DNA from: an uncultured Planctomycetaceae bacterium
GTDB lineage: Bacteria > Planctomycetota > Planctomycetia > Pirellulales > UBA1268
Direction of reading: 5' to 3'
Assembly (NCBI GenBank): GCA_903951635.1
Contig: CAJBCV010000022.1
Location: 1-51,485, forward strand
DNA: 51,485 nt
The notes beneath the pieces were generated by a model, which ran no database searches, was not told the origin of the DNA, and saw only the letters and a list, made by a program, of their open reading frames with translations. The number at the start of each line of letters is the position of its first letter. Positions within the stretch are counted from its first letter, which is position 1. Below, piece by piece: positions 1 to 9,195 of the stretch. Both the position numbers and the translations under genes were made by a program.

Positions 1-296
1 AGACCGCCGGTGAGCGTCGAAATCACCTTGTCTTTGCGCGTTCGGAGGGCCTCGAGCTTGATCTTCGGCTTGCCGAGATCGATCCCCCAGGCCTCCATTT
101 CCCTCGCTTCCGCGAGCACGCGGCCGACGTGGAGCAGGGCCTTGGACGGGATGCACCCGCGCAGCAGGCAGGTGCCGCCGAGCCGGTCCTCCCGCTCGAC
201 GATGGCCACCTCGATGCCGAGATCAGCCGCCAGAAACGCCGCGGCATACCCACCTGGGCCACCCCCGAGCACCACCAGTGGAACATGCGTCGTCAT
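1..296 (-). CDS. lpdA: Dihydrolipoamide dehydrogenase (E3), N-terminal part, cut by window edge
   Basis: The ATG at 296 opens a frame that runs off the left edge without a stop, giving 98 residues. The N-terminus has the FAD-binding dinucleotide fold [10 protein letters not shown] (about residues 10-19). It is followed by the redox-active disulfide motif [13 protein letters not shown] (about 44-56), with the two cysteines spaced as in the E3/lipoamide dehydrogenase family. E3 reoxidises the dihydrolipoyl groups of pyruvate, 2-oxoglutarate or glycine-cleavage complexes and reduces NAD+. The disulfide spacing fits E3 better than mercuric or glutathione reductase, but the missing C-terminal half (NAD-binding and interface domains with the catalytic His) would settle this. 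It is divergent from the HTTM gene, with 166 bases between them. Confidence 0.88.
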   Translation of the reverse strand, partial: MTTHVPLVVLGGGPGGYAAAFLAADLGIEVAIVEREDRLGGTCLLRGCIPSKALLHVGRVLAEAREMEAWGIDLGKPKIKLEALRTRKDKVISTLTGG

Positions 297-462
297 CGGC
301 TCGGACTCCAAAAAGGCTGACAGGATGCGGACGGGGCAAGCATGGGTCGTTGTTGTAGTTGCGGTAACCGGTTCCTTCAAGAAACACTCCGTGGACCGAC
401 CACCCCCGCCGCCGGGTCACGGCAGCCCCACCCATGCCCTCGAGCCCGCGTGAGGCCCTCCC

Positions 463-2007
463 ATGGCGACCGCCCACCCACCCGATCCGGTGATCGGGAG
501 CGATACGGCGTCCCCGACGCCCGCCCGAACCGTTCGATGCCTCCGCCGCGTCACCACGCTCGATCTTCGCAGCCTGCGCCTGTTCCGGGTGCTGCTCGGT
601 TCGATCCTCGTGGCCGACGCCCTCTTCCGTGCGCCTGACGCCCCCCTGACGCTCACGCCCGACGGGATGCTTCCCCCCGACCTCGTCCGCCCGTTCGTCG
701 GCCACCCCTGGTCGTGGTCGATCGGGCTGTGGGTCGATGCCGCCTGGTGGGGCTACGGCCTGCTTGCCGCCGAGGGACTCTGCGGCCTCCTGCTCGCAGC
801 CGGGGTCGGACTCCCGCTGACGACGACGGCGGCCTGGGTGGTGGTGGTGAGCCTCGTCCGCCGCACCGCGCCAGTGACCAATGCCGGCGACGTCTTCCTT
901 GCCGTTCTCCTCTTCTGGGGGCAGTTTTTACCGCTCGGCCGGCGTTGGTCGCAGGGAAACCGGTCGTGCGCCGGGATCGCGGCTGTCGCCCTCACGCTCC
1001 AGGTGGCGGCGGTCTACCTCTCGGCCGGGCTGGCGAAGTGCAACGACGTCTGGTGGTCGGGCGAGGCGGTCGGCTATGCGTTGTCGGTTCATGACCACGG
1101 CACGCCGTGGGGCAATGCCATTGCCGACTGGGGACAGGGCGCCCGGTGGCTGACGTGGACGACGCTCGCCGTCGAACTCATCGGCCCGCTGCTCCTGCTC
1201 ATTTCGCGATTGCGGCTCCCGCTGGTCGGCCTGTTCGTGATGTTTCATGTGGCGATCGCGGTGACGATGGATGTCTGCCTGTTCCCCTGGGTGGGGATCG
1301 CTGCCTGGGCGGCCCTTCTCCCCGGGACCTTCTGGGACCGGGTCGGGGGAGCGGCGACCGACACCCCGACCGACGCGCCCGTCGGCGATGGCCTCGATCC
1401 GCCGCGCCGCCTCCTCTGTGGCGGGGCGATCCTCGTCGCCGTCATCGCCTTTGCCCACGCCAATGGCCCCTGGCGACTGCAGCGGATGCCGGCAGGCCCC
1501 AGGCACGCGGTCCAACTGACCTTTCTCGAGCAGGACTGGCGCGTCTTCGGCGACATCCAACCGCAGCGTCAGTGGGTCTACGGCCGCGCCGAATTGGCGA
1601 GCGGGGCGATCGTCGACATCCTCCGCCAGGGGAGGCCCGTGGAACTGGTTCTCCCCGCAGGCGGCTTCCACGCGATTGCCAACCAGCGGCGCCAGAAGCT
1701 CTTCTGGGAACTCCCCAAACCCGAGTACCGAGCTTTCGCCGCGGACATCGCTACGGCCCTGGCCCGGGAGTGGAACTCCAACCATGGCCCCGATCGTCAG
1801 ATTGTCTCGCTGGAGATTCACGGGGCACGGATGCTCGCGGCCCCCGAACCGGGCATGATCCAGGACGTCCTGATGGCGACCTGGCCCCCGCGTTCGCCCT
1901 CAGGTCAGGGCAACCTGGAGCGGTTTTTGCGGGAGGCTGCCCCATCGCCCGATGCAGCCGCGCCGAGCCGCCCAAAGCCGGGTGGGCGTGGCACCACCCC
2001 TCCGTGA
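463..2007 (+). CDS. HTTM-domain integral membrane protein
   Basis: A 514-residue protein. The region around residues 35-300 has the many hydrophobic segments of the HTTM family (horizontally transferred transmembrane domain, related to the membrane part of vitamin K-dependent gamma-carboxylase). Family-like features are the LRLFRVLLGSILVADAL start, a loop with NAGDVFLAVLLFWGQFLPLG, and the AVYLSAGLAKC segment. The C-terminal 190 residues are hydrophilic and lie on one side of the membrane. Bacterial HTTM proteins have no agreed substrate, and nothing here proves carboxylase activity. It stands alone between the divergent lpdA and tRNA-Leu. The ATG at 463 follows a C-rich stretch with no clear Shine-Dalgarno, so the start is uncertain by a few codons. 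Confidence 0.8.
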   Translation: MATAHPPDPVIGSDTASPTPARTVRCLRRVTTLDLRSLRLFRVLLGSILVADALFRAPDAPLTLTPDGMLPPDLVRPFVGHPWSWSIGLWVDAAWWGYGLLAAEGLCGLLLAAGVGLPLTTTAAWVVVVSLVRRTAPVTNAGDVFLAVLLFWGQFLPLGRRWSQGNRSCAGIAAVALTLQVAAVYLSAGLAKCNDVWWSGEAVGYALSVHDHGTPWGNAIADWGQGARWLTWTTLAVELIGPLLLLISRLRLPLVGLFVMFHVAIAVTMDVCLFPWVGIAAWAALLPGTFWDRVGGAATDTPTDAPVGDGLDPPRRLLCGGAILVAVIAFAHANGPWRLQRMPAGPRHAVQLTFLEQDWRVFGDIQPQRQWVYGRAELASGAIVDILRQGRPVELVLPAGGFHAIANQRRQKLFWELPKPEYRAFAADIATALAREWNSNHGPDRQIVSLEIHGARMLAAPEPGMIQDVLMATWPPRSPSGQGNLERFLREAAPSPDAAAPSRPKPGGRGTTPP

Positions 2008-2091
2008 CACCGACGTTCCCGACCATTCCGGCAGCACAAGCCGTGACTGGCATGGATCGCTTTCGGCCCGGACCCTTTAGACTTGCATCTG

Positions 2092-2173
2092 GCGAGAGTG
2101 GCGAAATTGGCAGACGCGCTGGATTTAGGTTCCAGTGCCGCAAGGCGTGCGGGTTCGAGTCCCGCCTCTCGCA
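2092..2173 (+). tRNA. tRNA-Leu (anticodon UAG)
   Basis: An 82-base cloverleaf. The acceptor stem GCGAGAG (2092-2098) pairs with CTCTCGC (2166-2172), and the discriminator is A2173. The anticodon stem CTGGA/TCCAG encloses loop TTTAGGT, with anticodon TAG at 2126-2128. There is a long variable arm, as expected for a class II tRNA, and a T arm GCGGG-TTCGAGT-CCCGC. No CCA is encoded. It reads CUA and related Leu codons. Confidence 0.97.
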
Positions 2174-2213
2174 CTGGACGGAATCCGGCGGCCGAAGAGC
2201 TGCCTGAGCCGCA

Positions 2214-3464
2214 TCAACGGAGAGGGTTCCCCGGCTGCGCCGTCACGCCTCGAAGGGGATTGGCAGCCGCGTCGCCCAAGGCCTCCTCCGACGCGGCAGC
2301 CTTCGCGCGCCAGCGTCCCAAGGCTCGATCACTTCCCTCCACCATCCGCTGGGCCGGCGAGCGGAGCTTGGGGCTCTCGCGTCGATCGTCGGAGGGACTG
2401 ACGTCCACCATGCTTTCCGCCGGACCACTCGTCCGCACGACACTCCCCGTCGGCATCGGCTGCAACTCGGGCGCCGAAGCCCGCGCCCAGTTCGACCAGG
2501 CTCCGCCGGTGAGGGATCCGCCGGCCCGCGACGCGTCGGCTCCGGAGGTGTCGAGAAGTCCGCTGGCCTTGGCCGGCGCGACCGCCTTCTCTCCGGACTT
2601 CACGTCCTCGTTCTCGGTGCCCTCTGAACTCGGGGCCGACGGCTTCCCGGCAGGCAGGTCGGCCTTCGCTTCGGCGGGATTGCTGGCCCCGTCGGCGGGC
2701 TTGGTAGCGGCAGGCTGGGTGTCGTCTGCGGCGGCGTCGCTCGTGCCGGCGGCGTCGCTCTCGCCTTCGGTCATCGCCTCTTCCTCCTCTTCGTCGCCCT
2801 CCTCTTCGGCAGGGGCCTCGTCGCGCTGACTGGGAAGGGCGAGTTCGTCCTCCATGCTCGGCACTTCGGATCGGGGGGGCACCACCGGCGTGGTCGCCGG
2901 GTCAAAGTGTCCGACCTGCTTGACTCCCTGTCCCGGCCAGGACCGCCAACGGGTCGCGTAGTAGCCGAACTGATCGGGACGCACCGGACAGTGCGCGGGG
3001 CACCCCCCCTGCTCGCAAAGGCCGTTGCAAGGGAGCCCCAGACGACCACCCCCCGGGCGGCATTTCGCACACTCCTGCCGACCGCATTGGCGGCAATCGG
3101 CCAGAGCCGTGGCTCCCCCAGCCAGCACCACGCCGCCGTCCGCGGCGACCGTGGCGCTGGTCTGCTGGACCGCCGCGGCGGAAGCCCGAGTCCCGGCAGG
3201 CGCGCGGGAGCGAGGCACGGCCACGCTGCTCGCCGTTCCCTTGGTCCCACGCTTCGCCGCCGAAGTCGATGCCGTGACCTGCTGGCGGCCCGGAGACGCC
3301 TTGGCGGGCGCAGCAGCACGACGGGGCGCGGGGCCTGCTGCCGGCTGCTGGGCCAGCAGGGAAGCGGAGGCACCGATTCCGACGGCAACCGCCGCCATGA
3401 GCCCCGCCAGGAACGACCACGGCCGGGCGTGTCGGGAACGAGTGCTGAGGAGTGAGGGGGTCAT
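2214..3464 (-). CDS. Secreted Cys-rich, low-complexity protein of planctomycete type
   Basis: A 416-residue protein of unknown function. Residues 1-38 form a signal peptide: basic start, hydrophobic core FLAGLMAAVAVGIGASASLL, then AQQ as a likely cleavage site. An Ala/Pro/Lys-rich linker follows. Next is a compact Cys-rich block near residues 120-160 (CRQCGRQECAKC, then CNGLCEQGGCPAHCP) ending in FGYYATRWRSWPG. That Tyr/Trp signature is typical of short secreted planctomycete proteins. The C-terminal half is acidic and Pro/Ser/Ala-rich, hence probably disordered. The paired Cys could form disulfides or bind metal outside the cytoplasm. It is monocistronic, and its stop lies 40 bases from tRNA-Leu on the opposite strand. 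Confidence 0.8.
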   Translation of the reverse strand: MTPSLLSTRSRHARPWSFLAGLMAAVAVGIGASASLLAQQPAAGPAPRRAAAPAKASPGRQQVTASTSAAKRGTKGTASSVAVPRSRAPAGTRASAAAVQQTSATVAADGGVVLAGGATALADCRQCGRQECAKCRPGGGRLGLPCNGLCEQGGCPAHCPVRPDQFGYYATRWRSWPGQGVKQVGHFDPATTPVVPPRSEVPSMEDELALPSQRDEAPAEEEGDEEEEEAMTEGESDAAGTSDAAADDTQPAATKPADGASNPAEAKADLPAGKPSAPSSEGTENEDVKSGEKAVAPAKASGLLDTSGADASRAGGSLTGGAWSNWARASAPELQPMPTGSVVRTSGPAESMVDVSPSDDRRESPKLRSPAQRMVEGSDRALGRWRAKAAASEEALGDAAANPLRGVTAQPGNPLR

Positions 3465-3976
3465 ACGGAGCCTCGCGGTGGATCAACCGTGGTGTCTGCG
3501 GGACCAACGGTCATACGACCGACAATCCCGACTCACGAGGAATATTCGTCCTCACCCCTCCCGCTTCTTTGATCGGACTTTTCAGGATTCGCGTCGCCCC
3601 GTGCCTTTCCCCCAATTTGCCTCAACGGATAGGATGGCTGAGAAAGCTCGGGCGGAGGCCCTCGGTTCGCGGGAACGGGCTCACTTCCCTGGGACGGCGA
3701 ACCCCCGAGCGATGGACCCCCGGGAAATCCACCGCGAAGCATGCGTTCCTTCGTTCGAGGCCGGGGACGTCCTCGCGGAAGAGCGCGGCGAGTGGTTGAA
3801 GGGATGCACGGCGCCCCGGCATATTGGGGAATCGCCGCGCTCCGGCGATGAGCGGTCGCGAAAGCGTGGAGCCAGGCAACGGGTCCGCGCGGATTTGCTC
3901 GAAGCCTCCCGCACCGAGTCATGAGTCCGGCTGGCGACAAGGAAGGATCCGCCCACGACGCGGAGAGTGGCGCACC
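3465..3976. other. 512-base divergent intergenic region
   Basis: Lies between the start of the secreted Cys-rich protein (leftward) and the TPR protein (rightward), so it should hold both promoters. The frames through it (for example 3681-3956 on the minus strand) read as Arg/Ser-rich sequence without family features. An in-frame extension of the TPR gene back to 3824 is likewise non-protein-like. No RNA gene, repeat or clear sigma-70 box was recognised. Confidence 0.5.
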
Positions 3977-6900
3977 ATGCAAACGGTCAACCTCAAACTC
4001 CTCATCGTCCTTGCCGTCCTGGCGGTCGGCGGCGTGGGGGGCGTGTACGCGATCCACGAGTTCCAGGTCTATCGCAATGCCGACAACCTGCTCGTGCTCG
4101 CCCGCGAGCGTGCCGACGATGGCCGATCGGAAGAGGCGGTGGGCCTCTACGTCCGTTACATGGGGCTGCGGGAAAACGACAAACAGGCGCGGGCCGAGTT
4201 TGCCAAACTCATGCTCCGCAAAGTGGGCGCGACGCGGGCTTCGAAAGTGAGCTATGCGCAAGCCCACAGCGCTCTGGAAACGGCCGTCCGGATGAATCCC
4301 GACGACGACGATCTCCGCGAGCAACTCGCCGGATTCCTCTTCCGTACGGGCAATTACACCGAATCACGGCAGCATTTCGGGCTCATCCGCGACCATCGCC
4401 TGACGAATCCGGCCACCGCACCGGCCGGCGAGGAAGCCGCAGCGAAAGGTGAAAAGCAGGCGAAGCTTCCGACCGCCGACCACATCATCAACCTTCGTTA
4501 CGCGACGTCGTGCGCCGGCATGGGACGCTACGACGAGGCGGCAGAAGTCGCCTCGAAACTGATCGGCTTCGATCTCGGCACGAAGTCGTTCGACACGTCC
4601 TGGGAACCGCTTCCCGACTGCGCCGACGCCTATCTGCTCATCGCCGAGATCCTCGAACGTCGCTACAACGACACGACCACCGCGTCGCGGGTCATGCGTC
4701 GCCTGCCGGAAGTCTATCCCACCGACTCCAATGCCTGGTTGTCGATGGCGTCATGGAGCGTTTTTCACAACGATCTCGCCGCCGCAGGCATCGAAATCGC
4801 CAGGGCGGTCCAACTCTCGCCCGATTCCCCGCAGGTGCTGTTTGCAGAGTTTGAGATCGCGATGCGATCGAAAGACTTCACGCGGGCGAGAAAGGTGATC
4901 GAGGAAGGTCTGGCCCCCTACGCCGATGACGCCCGCGTGATCCTCGGCCGGGCGGATCTCGCACGGCAGATGGGAGAGCCGCAGGCGGCGCTCGATGTCC
5001 TCCTCAAGGGGGTGGAGGCGCTCCCCGACAATCCGTCCATCCTCGGCCGGATCATCGACCTCCTTTTCGACCTCGAACGCGGCGAGGAGGCCATTCCCCA
5101 CGTCGACGCCATGCGCGAGCTGGAGGGGAACGATAATCCGATCGTGATGTGGGCCGAGGCCCGTCTGCTCATGGAACGCCGGCAGTGGCACCCGGCGCTC
5201 GAGAAGCTCAAGGAACTCCGGCCCAATATCGCCACCTCCCCGCAGCTCACCCACGCCGTCGACCTCTCGATGGCCATCTGCCATCAGGCGCTCGGACAAT
5301 CCGACGAGCTTCTCGAAGCGAGCCGGCGTGTTCTGGCCACCGACCCCAACTCCTACCAGGCCCGAGTCGCGCTGGCCACGGCCCATTCCCAGGCCGGGAG
5401 AGTCGACGAAGCCCTGGCGGAGTTCGAGTCGCTGGCGGCGATCCAGTCTGCCGAGGTCCTCCCGCGCATGCAGCTCCTTTGGGCCCCGCTTCTCGATCTC
5501 CGGGTGAAGGACCAACTCCGTCGCCCCGAGGCGGAACGCAACTGGAAGAAAGTCGACGATCTCGTCGAGATCCTCAGCACCTCGCCCCACATCGGCGACG
5601 CTCAGCTAGCGTCGATCCGATCCAATGTCATGCAACGGCGTGGCGATTTCACGTCGGCCGTCGAGGTGGCATCCCAGGCCTACGAAGCGGCCAAGAACGA
5701 TCCCCACGTCGCCGCCCAGTTGGTGACGCTCCTCATCGCAGCCAAGCAGTTCGAGCGGGCCCGGGCAACGATCGACGGGATGGATGCCGACGTTCGCCGC
5801 GATCCCCGTGTGCTCTCCGCCGAGGCCCGGGTCGCCGCCAGCATGGGGGGCGACGCGGCGGAATCCGGCTTGGCGTCGGTGGAAAAATCTTGCGCCGAGA
5901 TTCCCACCAGGGATGCCGTCATCGTTCTCCTCACGCTCATGGGGATTCGCGTCCAACAGCAAAACATCCCCGAGGCCGAGCGGATTGCCGCCGTGATCCT
6001 CGAACGGGAGCCGTCGGAGGTCCGCGCCCACTCGTCGCTCCTGCAGATCGCGATCGACCAGAAGGATGCCGAGAAACTCGCCACCTACGCCGAACAGATC
6101 GGCGATCTCACGGGACGATCCTCGCCGCAGTCGCGCGTCGCCCAGGCGATGGTGCTGATCCTGGAAGTCCAACTCGACAGGGAGAAGCAACTTGGCGAGG
6201 ACAAAGTTCCCCCGCCGCTCTCGGCAGAGGATCGTCAGTCGCTCGAACAAGCTCGTAACTTTCTCATGGAAGCGGAGAACGACCGCCCGGGGTGGTTTCA
6301 GATCCAGCAGTGCTTCGCGGAGATCGCCGGAATCCGGGGTGATAGCGCCTCCGCCATCGGTTATCTCCAAAAGGCGATCGAGCAGGGAGCGACGAATCCC
6401 AGCGTCCAACGAATGCTCGCTGGCATGCTGCGCCAAGCGGGCCGCCTCGACGAGGCACAGGACGTCATCGCCTCGATGGGCGGGGCGGCCGGCATGGGGG
6501 CCGCACGGATCAGAGCCGACCTCGACGTGCAGGCCGGTCGATACGACGAGGCCGTGGCCTGCGCCGAGGAGATCACCCCGGCGGACGAATCGAACGTCGA
6601 GCATCTCCTTTGGTTCGCCCGCCTGCTCCAAACCTGCGAAAGACAACCCCGCGCCGTGGAAGTCTTCGAGCGGGCCGCAGAAATCGCGCCTGAGCGGCTC
6701 GATTGCTGGATCGAACTCATCCGCCAGCAACTTTTGCTGGGTTCCATCCAACAGGCCGAGGCCTCGCTCCAACGGGCCACCGCCGTGCTCGGCGGGGCCG
6801 ACAAGGAAATCGTCACCGCCATCTTTCACGAAATGCGGAGGAACGCACCGAAAGCCGAGGAGGCCTACCGGAACGCAACCCTGGCGGCCCCGACCGACCA

Positions 6901-8356
6901 CCGTGTTGCCAGGCGCCTTGCCGAGTTCCTCCTCCGCCGTGGGCTGCTCAAGCCGGCCAAGACCGAACTCCTCCGGATCGTCGACATGCCCGAAGCGGCG
7001 GGCACGACGAGCCTCTATTGGGCCCGCCGCAAGCTCGCCCAAGAGTTCACCAAAAACGCCTCGTACCGCGAACTCCAGGAGACTCTCGACATTCTCCGGA
7101 AGAACGTTGACGCGGAAGGAAATCTGACGCAGGAGGACATCCGCATCGAGTTCGCGATCCTCATGGATCGGGAGGAGCCCGCCTGCTGGCGTCAGGCCGT
7201 CGCGCTCCTCGACGACCTGAAACGCCAGGGCACCATCGATGCCGAGCAGCGGGTCCTTCTCGCCTGGCTTCAGGACAAGCTCGGCAACTGGCTTGAGTCT
7301 CGCGAGACGCTCTTCAACATCGCGGCCGAGCCGGACTGCCCGCCAGCTGTGATCGCGACGCTCGTCGAGCAGCTCATCGCCCACGGCGAGCTCTCTTCGG
7401 CACGCACCTGGGCGACCCGACTTCGGCAGAGCGCCCCCGACGTGGCGATGACCGTTCGGCTCGACGCCAAACTCGCCATCGCCGCCGACGACCGTGAAGC
7501 GGCCGCCGAAGCGGCTCGGAAGCTCATCCCTCAAGGTCCCACGACGCCGGAAACGGCCGGATCGATGGGCGCCGTGGCTCAATTGGTGGAGGAACTCGGC
7601 TTTCCGAAGGCGGCCGACAAGCTCTACGCCGAATACGCCGAGCTCTCGGGCGAAGGAATCCTGGCACGGGCCTCGTTCCTCGGACGGCAGCAGCGTACCG
7701 ACGAAGCGATCGAACTTCTGCGACAGGCGTGGGACGAGGTTCCGCTCCTCGACATTCTCGGCACCGGCATCGGGATCCTCGAGGCCAACGGCGCGTCGCC
7801 GTCGGAGGAGGCCGACACACGCCTCCTGGAAATGTGCGCCAAAGCCCGTCGAGCCGATCCGGAATCGGCCATGATCGTGGTCATCGAGGGAGCCGTGATG
7901 GAGTTGACAGGCCGGTCGGACGAGGCGATCGCGACCTACCGGAAGCTCCTCGCGAAACCCGACCTCGATCCGGTCGTCGCCGCGCGGGCCAAGAACAACC
8001 TCGCGGCGATCCTCGTTGGAAAGAAAGAGATCGACGAAGCCAAACAACTGATCGAGTCGGCCGTTTCCGAGCTCGGTCCGCACCCGACGCTTCTCGATAC
8101 CCAGGCGCTTGTCTGGCTCGCACGGGGCGACACCTCGCGTGCGATCGAGGATCTCAAGGAAGCGTTGTTGGCTCCAACCCCCACAACCCATCTCCACATG
8201 GCCTTGGCAGCCTACGATTCGCGTTTGACCACGGAATGCCGTGCCGCCCTGATCAAAGCGGAATCGAAGGGGATCCGGGCCGAACGCCTCAACGCCACCG
8301 AACGGGAGCGGCTGGCGACGCTCGACAAGGTGCTTGCCGAACAAGTCGACAAATAG
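3977..8356 (+). CDS. Giant membrane-anchored TPR-repeat protein
   Basis: A 1459-residue protein. One N-terminal transmembrane segment (about residues 6-25, LKLLIVLAVLAVGGVGGVYA) is followed by an almost continuous array of TPR-like helical pairs to the C-terminus, with recurring A--L-P---A-W, G----A----A and L--A P signatures. Such solenoids are protein-binding scaffolds. With an N-in anchor this array would face the periplasm or equivalent compartment. The ATG at 3977 was chosen because the hydrophobic anchor starts right there; the in-frame ATG at 3824 adds 51 implausible residues. No enzyme domain is visible. The gene is monocistronic and ends 83 bases before the convergent small TPR gene. 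Function unknown; a secretion or assembly scaffold is only an inference. Confidence 0.85.
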   Translation: MQTVNLKLLIVLAVLAVGGVGGVYAIHEFQVYRNADNLLVLARERADDGRSEEAVGLYVRYMGLRENDKQARAEFAKLMLRKVGATRASKVSYAQAHSALETAVRMNPDDDDLREQLAGFLFRTGNYTESRQHFGLIRDHRLTNPATAPAGEEAAAKGEKQAKLPTADHIINLRYATSCAGMGRYDEAAEVASKLIGFDLGTKSFDTSWEPLPDCADAYLLIAEILERRYNDTTTASRVMRRLPEVYPTDSNAWLSMASWSVFHNDLAAAGIEIARAVQLSPDSPQVLFAEFEIAMRSKDFTRARKVIEEGLAPYADDARVILGRADLARQMGEPQAALDVLLKGVEALPDNPSILGRIIDLLFDLERGEEAIPHVDAMRELEGNDNPIVMWAEARLLMERRQWHPALEKLKELRPNIATSPQLTHAVDLSMAICHQALGQSDELLEASRRVLATDPNSYQARVALATAHSQAGRVDEALAEFESLAAIQSAEVLPRMQLLWAPLLDLRVKDQLRRPEAERNWKKVDDLVEILSTSPHIGDAQLASIRSNVMQRRGDFTSAVEVASQAYEAAKNDPHVAAQLVTLLIAAKQFERARATIDGMDADVRRDPRVLSAEARVAASMGGDAAESGLASVEKSCAEIPTRDAVIVLLTLMGIRVQQQNIPEAERIAAVILEREPSEVRAHSSLLQIAIDQKDAEKLATYAEQIGDLTGRSSPQSRVAQAMVLILEVQLDREKQLGEDKVPPPLSAEDRQSLEQARNFLMEAENDRPGWFQIQQCFAEIAGIRGDSASAIGYLQKAIEQGATNPSVQRMLAGMLRQAGRLDEAQDVIASMGGAAGMGAARIRADLDVQAGRYDEAVACAEEITPADESNVEHLLWFARLLQTCERQPRAVEVFERAAEIAPERLDCWIELIRQQLLLGSIQQAEASLQRATAVLGGADKEIVTAIFHEMRRNAPKAEEAYRNATLAAPTDHRVARRLAEFLLRRGLLKPAKTELLRIVDMPEAAGTTSLYWARRKLAQEFTKNASYRELQETLDILRKNVDAEGNLTQEDIRIEFAILMDREEPACWRQAVALLDDLKRQGTIDAEQRVLLAWLQDKLGNWLESRETLFNIAAEPDCPPAVIATLVEQLIAHGELSSARTWATRLRQSAPDVAMTVRLDAKLAIAADDREAAAEAARKLIPQGPTTPETAGSMGAVAQLVEELGFPKAADKLYAEYAELSGEGILARASFLGRQQRTDEAIELLRQAWDEVPLLDILGTGIGILEANGASPSEEADTRLLEMCAKARRADPESAMIVVIEGAVMELTGRSDEAIATYRKLLAKPDLDPVVAARAKNNLAAILVGKKEIDEAKQLIESAVSELGPHPTLLDTQALVWLARGDTSRAIEDLKEALLAPTPTTHLHMALAAYDSRLTTECRAALIKAESKGIRAERLNATERERLATLDKVLAEQVDK

Positions 8357-8439
8357 TTGGCCCGCCGAGGATCGACGCGCCGCTGCCGCAGGGAACTTCC
8401 CCGGATCACAAGCCCGACCCACGCGGATTCAGCGATCGG

Positions 8440-8754
8440 CTAGCGTCCCTGGAGGGCCCGGGAGCGGGCCAGCGCGTCTTCGGCCTCGGCGATTTTTCCG
8501 GCCCGCATACAGGCGACGCTGAGCGCCGTGTAGCTGAACGGATCATGCGGCTCGAGTTCGCAGGCCTGGCGCGCGTGCTTGACGGCATCCTCGTGACGCT
8601 CGAGGCGTGTGCACCACGCGGCGAGCGCGGAATAGGCCAGCGCGAAATCGGGGTGGTCGGCCACCACCGCTTCGAGTTCTGCCACGGCCTCCGCCAGTCG
8701 ACCGGAGTCTTTCGTGGCGTGGGCGGCATCGTAGCGTTCGTCGCGAGTCGTCAT
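8440..8754 (-). CDS. Small TPR protein
   Basis: A 104-residue soluble protein with about two and a half TPR units (AEAVAELEAVVADHPDFALA; HEDAVKHARQACELEPHDPF; GKIAEAEDALARSRAL), filling nearly the whole chain. There is no signal peptide or membrane segment, so it is probably a cytoplasmic adaptor. The ATG at 8754 is preferred over the in-frame codon at 8781 because GAGGAA lies 9 bases before it. It converges on the large TPR gene. Similar small TPR proteins are common in planctomycetes; the partner is unknown. Confidence 0.8.
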   Translation of the reverse strand: MTTRDERYDAAHATKDSGRLAEAVAELEAVVADHPDFALAYSALAAWCTRLERHEDAVKHARQACELEPHDPFSYTALSVACMRAGKIAEAEDALARSRALQGR

Positions 8755-8834
8755 CGGTCTGTGTTCCTCGGTTTGTCTCACCGGCGTCTGAGGCCCAATC
8801 TTTCCGGCCGACGGCCGAATCTCCCCCAGTCTAA

Positions 8835-8850
8835 CTTTCCCCGGAAAAAG
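8835..8850. repeat. Near-palindrome, similar to the element downstream of lpxA
   Basis: CTTTCCCCGGAAAAAG is an imperfect inverted repeat followed by TCATCC. A very similar element, TTTTCCCGGGAAAA followed by AAGGTCATTCC, lies at 10199-10212 on the other side of lpxA. It could be an operator or a weak stem-loop; the sequence alone does not decide. Confidence 0.4.
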
Positions 8851-9032
8851 TCATCCGTGCCCTCTTTCCCCGTGGCCCTGCTGCGATTCGCAGGATGCGT
8901 TTACCCCGCACGGGGCGAATCGATTCCGGCCCCCGCCGGCTCATCTGGCGAAGCGGGGGAGCTGCGGCCAACGGCGGTGCCGGGGAAACCTGGACGGGCT
9001 GGGAAGCCGCTCTTCTCCGCCTGAAAATGCCA

Positions 9033-9062
9033 TTGAATCCTGGCACTCAGGAAGACGATAAC
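9033..9062 (+). promoter_or_regulatory. Possible sigma-70-type promoter for lpxA
   Basis: TTGAAT (9033-9038), an 18-base spacer and GATAAC (9057-9062), about 130 bases before the lpxA start. It matches the -35 box at four or five positions and the -10 box at four of six. Found by eye in a GC-rich region, so weak. Confidence 0.3.
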
Positions 9063-9195
9063 CCTGCGGATTCGTTCCGGACATCCGGCACGCCGTTACG
9101 CTCTGCCGTTCGTTCGAACACCGACGGGATCGGGCCCACCGCTCGATCGATCCCGGTCTAACGTCCCGAGCTCCTCCCGATCTGGAAGGCACGCC

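Larger units (their letters stand above)
8755..9195. other. 441-base intergenic region upstream of lpxA
   Basis: Lies between the start of the small TPR gene and lpxA, so it holds two divergent promoters. It contains a palindrome-like element at 8835-8850 and a possible sigma-70 promoter at 9033-9062, both listed separately. No coding frame here looks like protein. Confidence 0.5.

Noticed and set aside
5606-8422. 938-codon open frame antisense to the TPR protein
   Set aside because: Mirror of a GC-rich coding strand; no family features and no ribosome-binding site.
9043-9060. TGGCAC resembling a sigma-54 promoter upstream of lpxA
   Set aside because: The required TTGC element at the correct spacing is absent.
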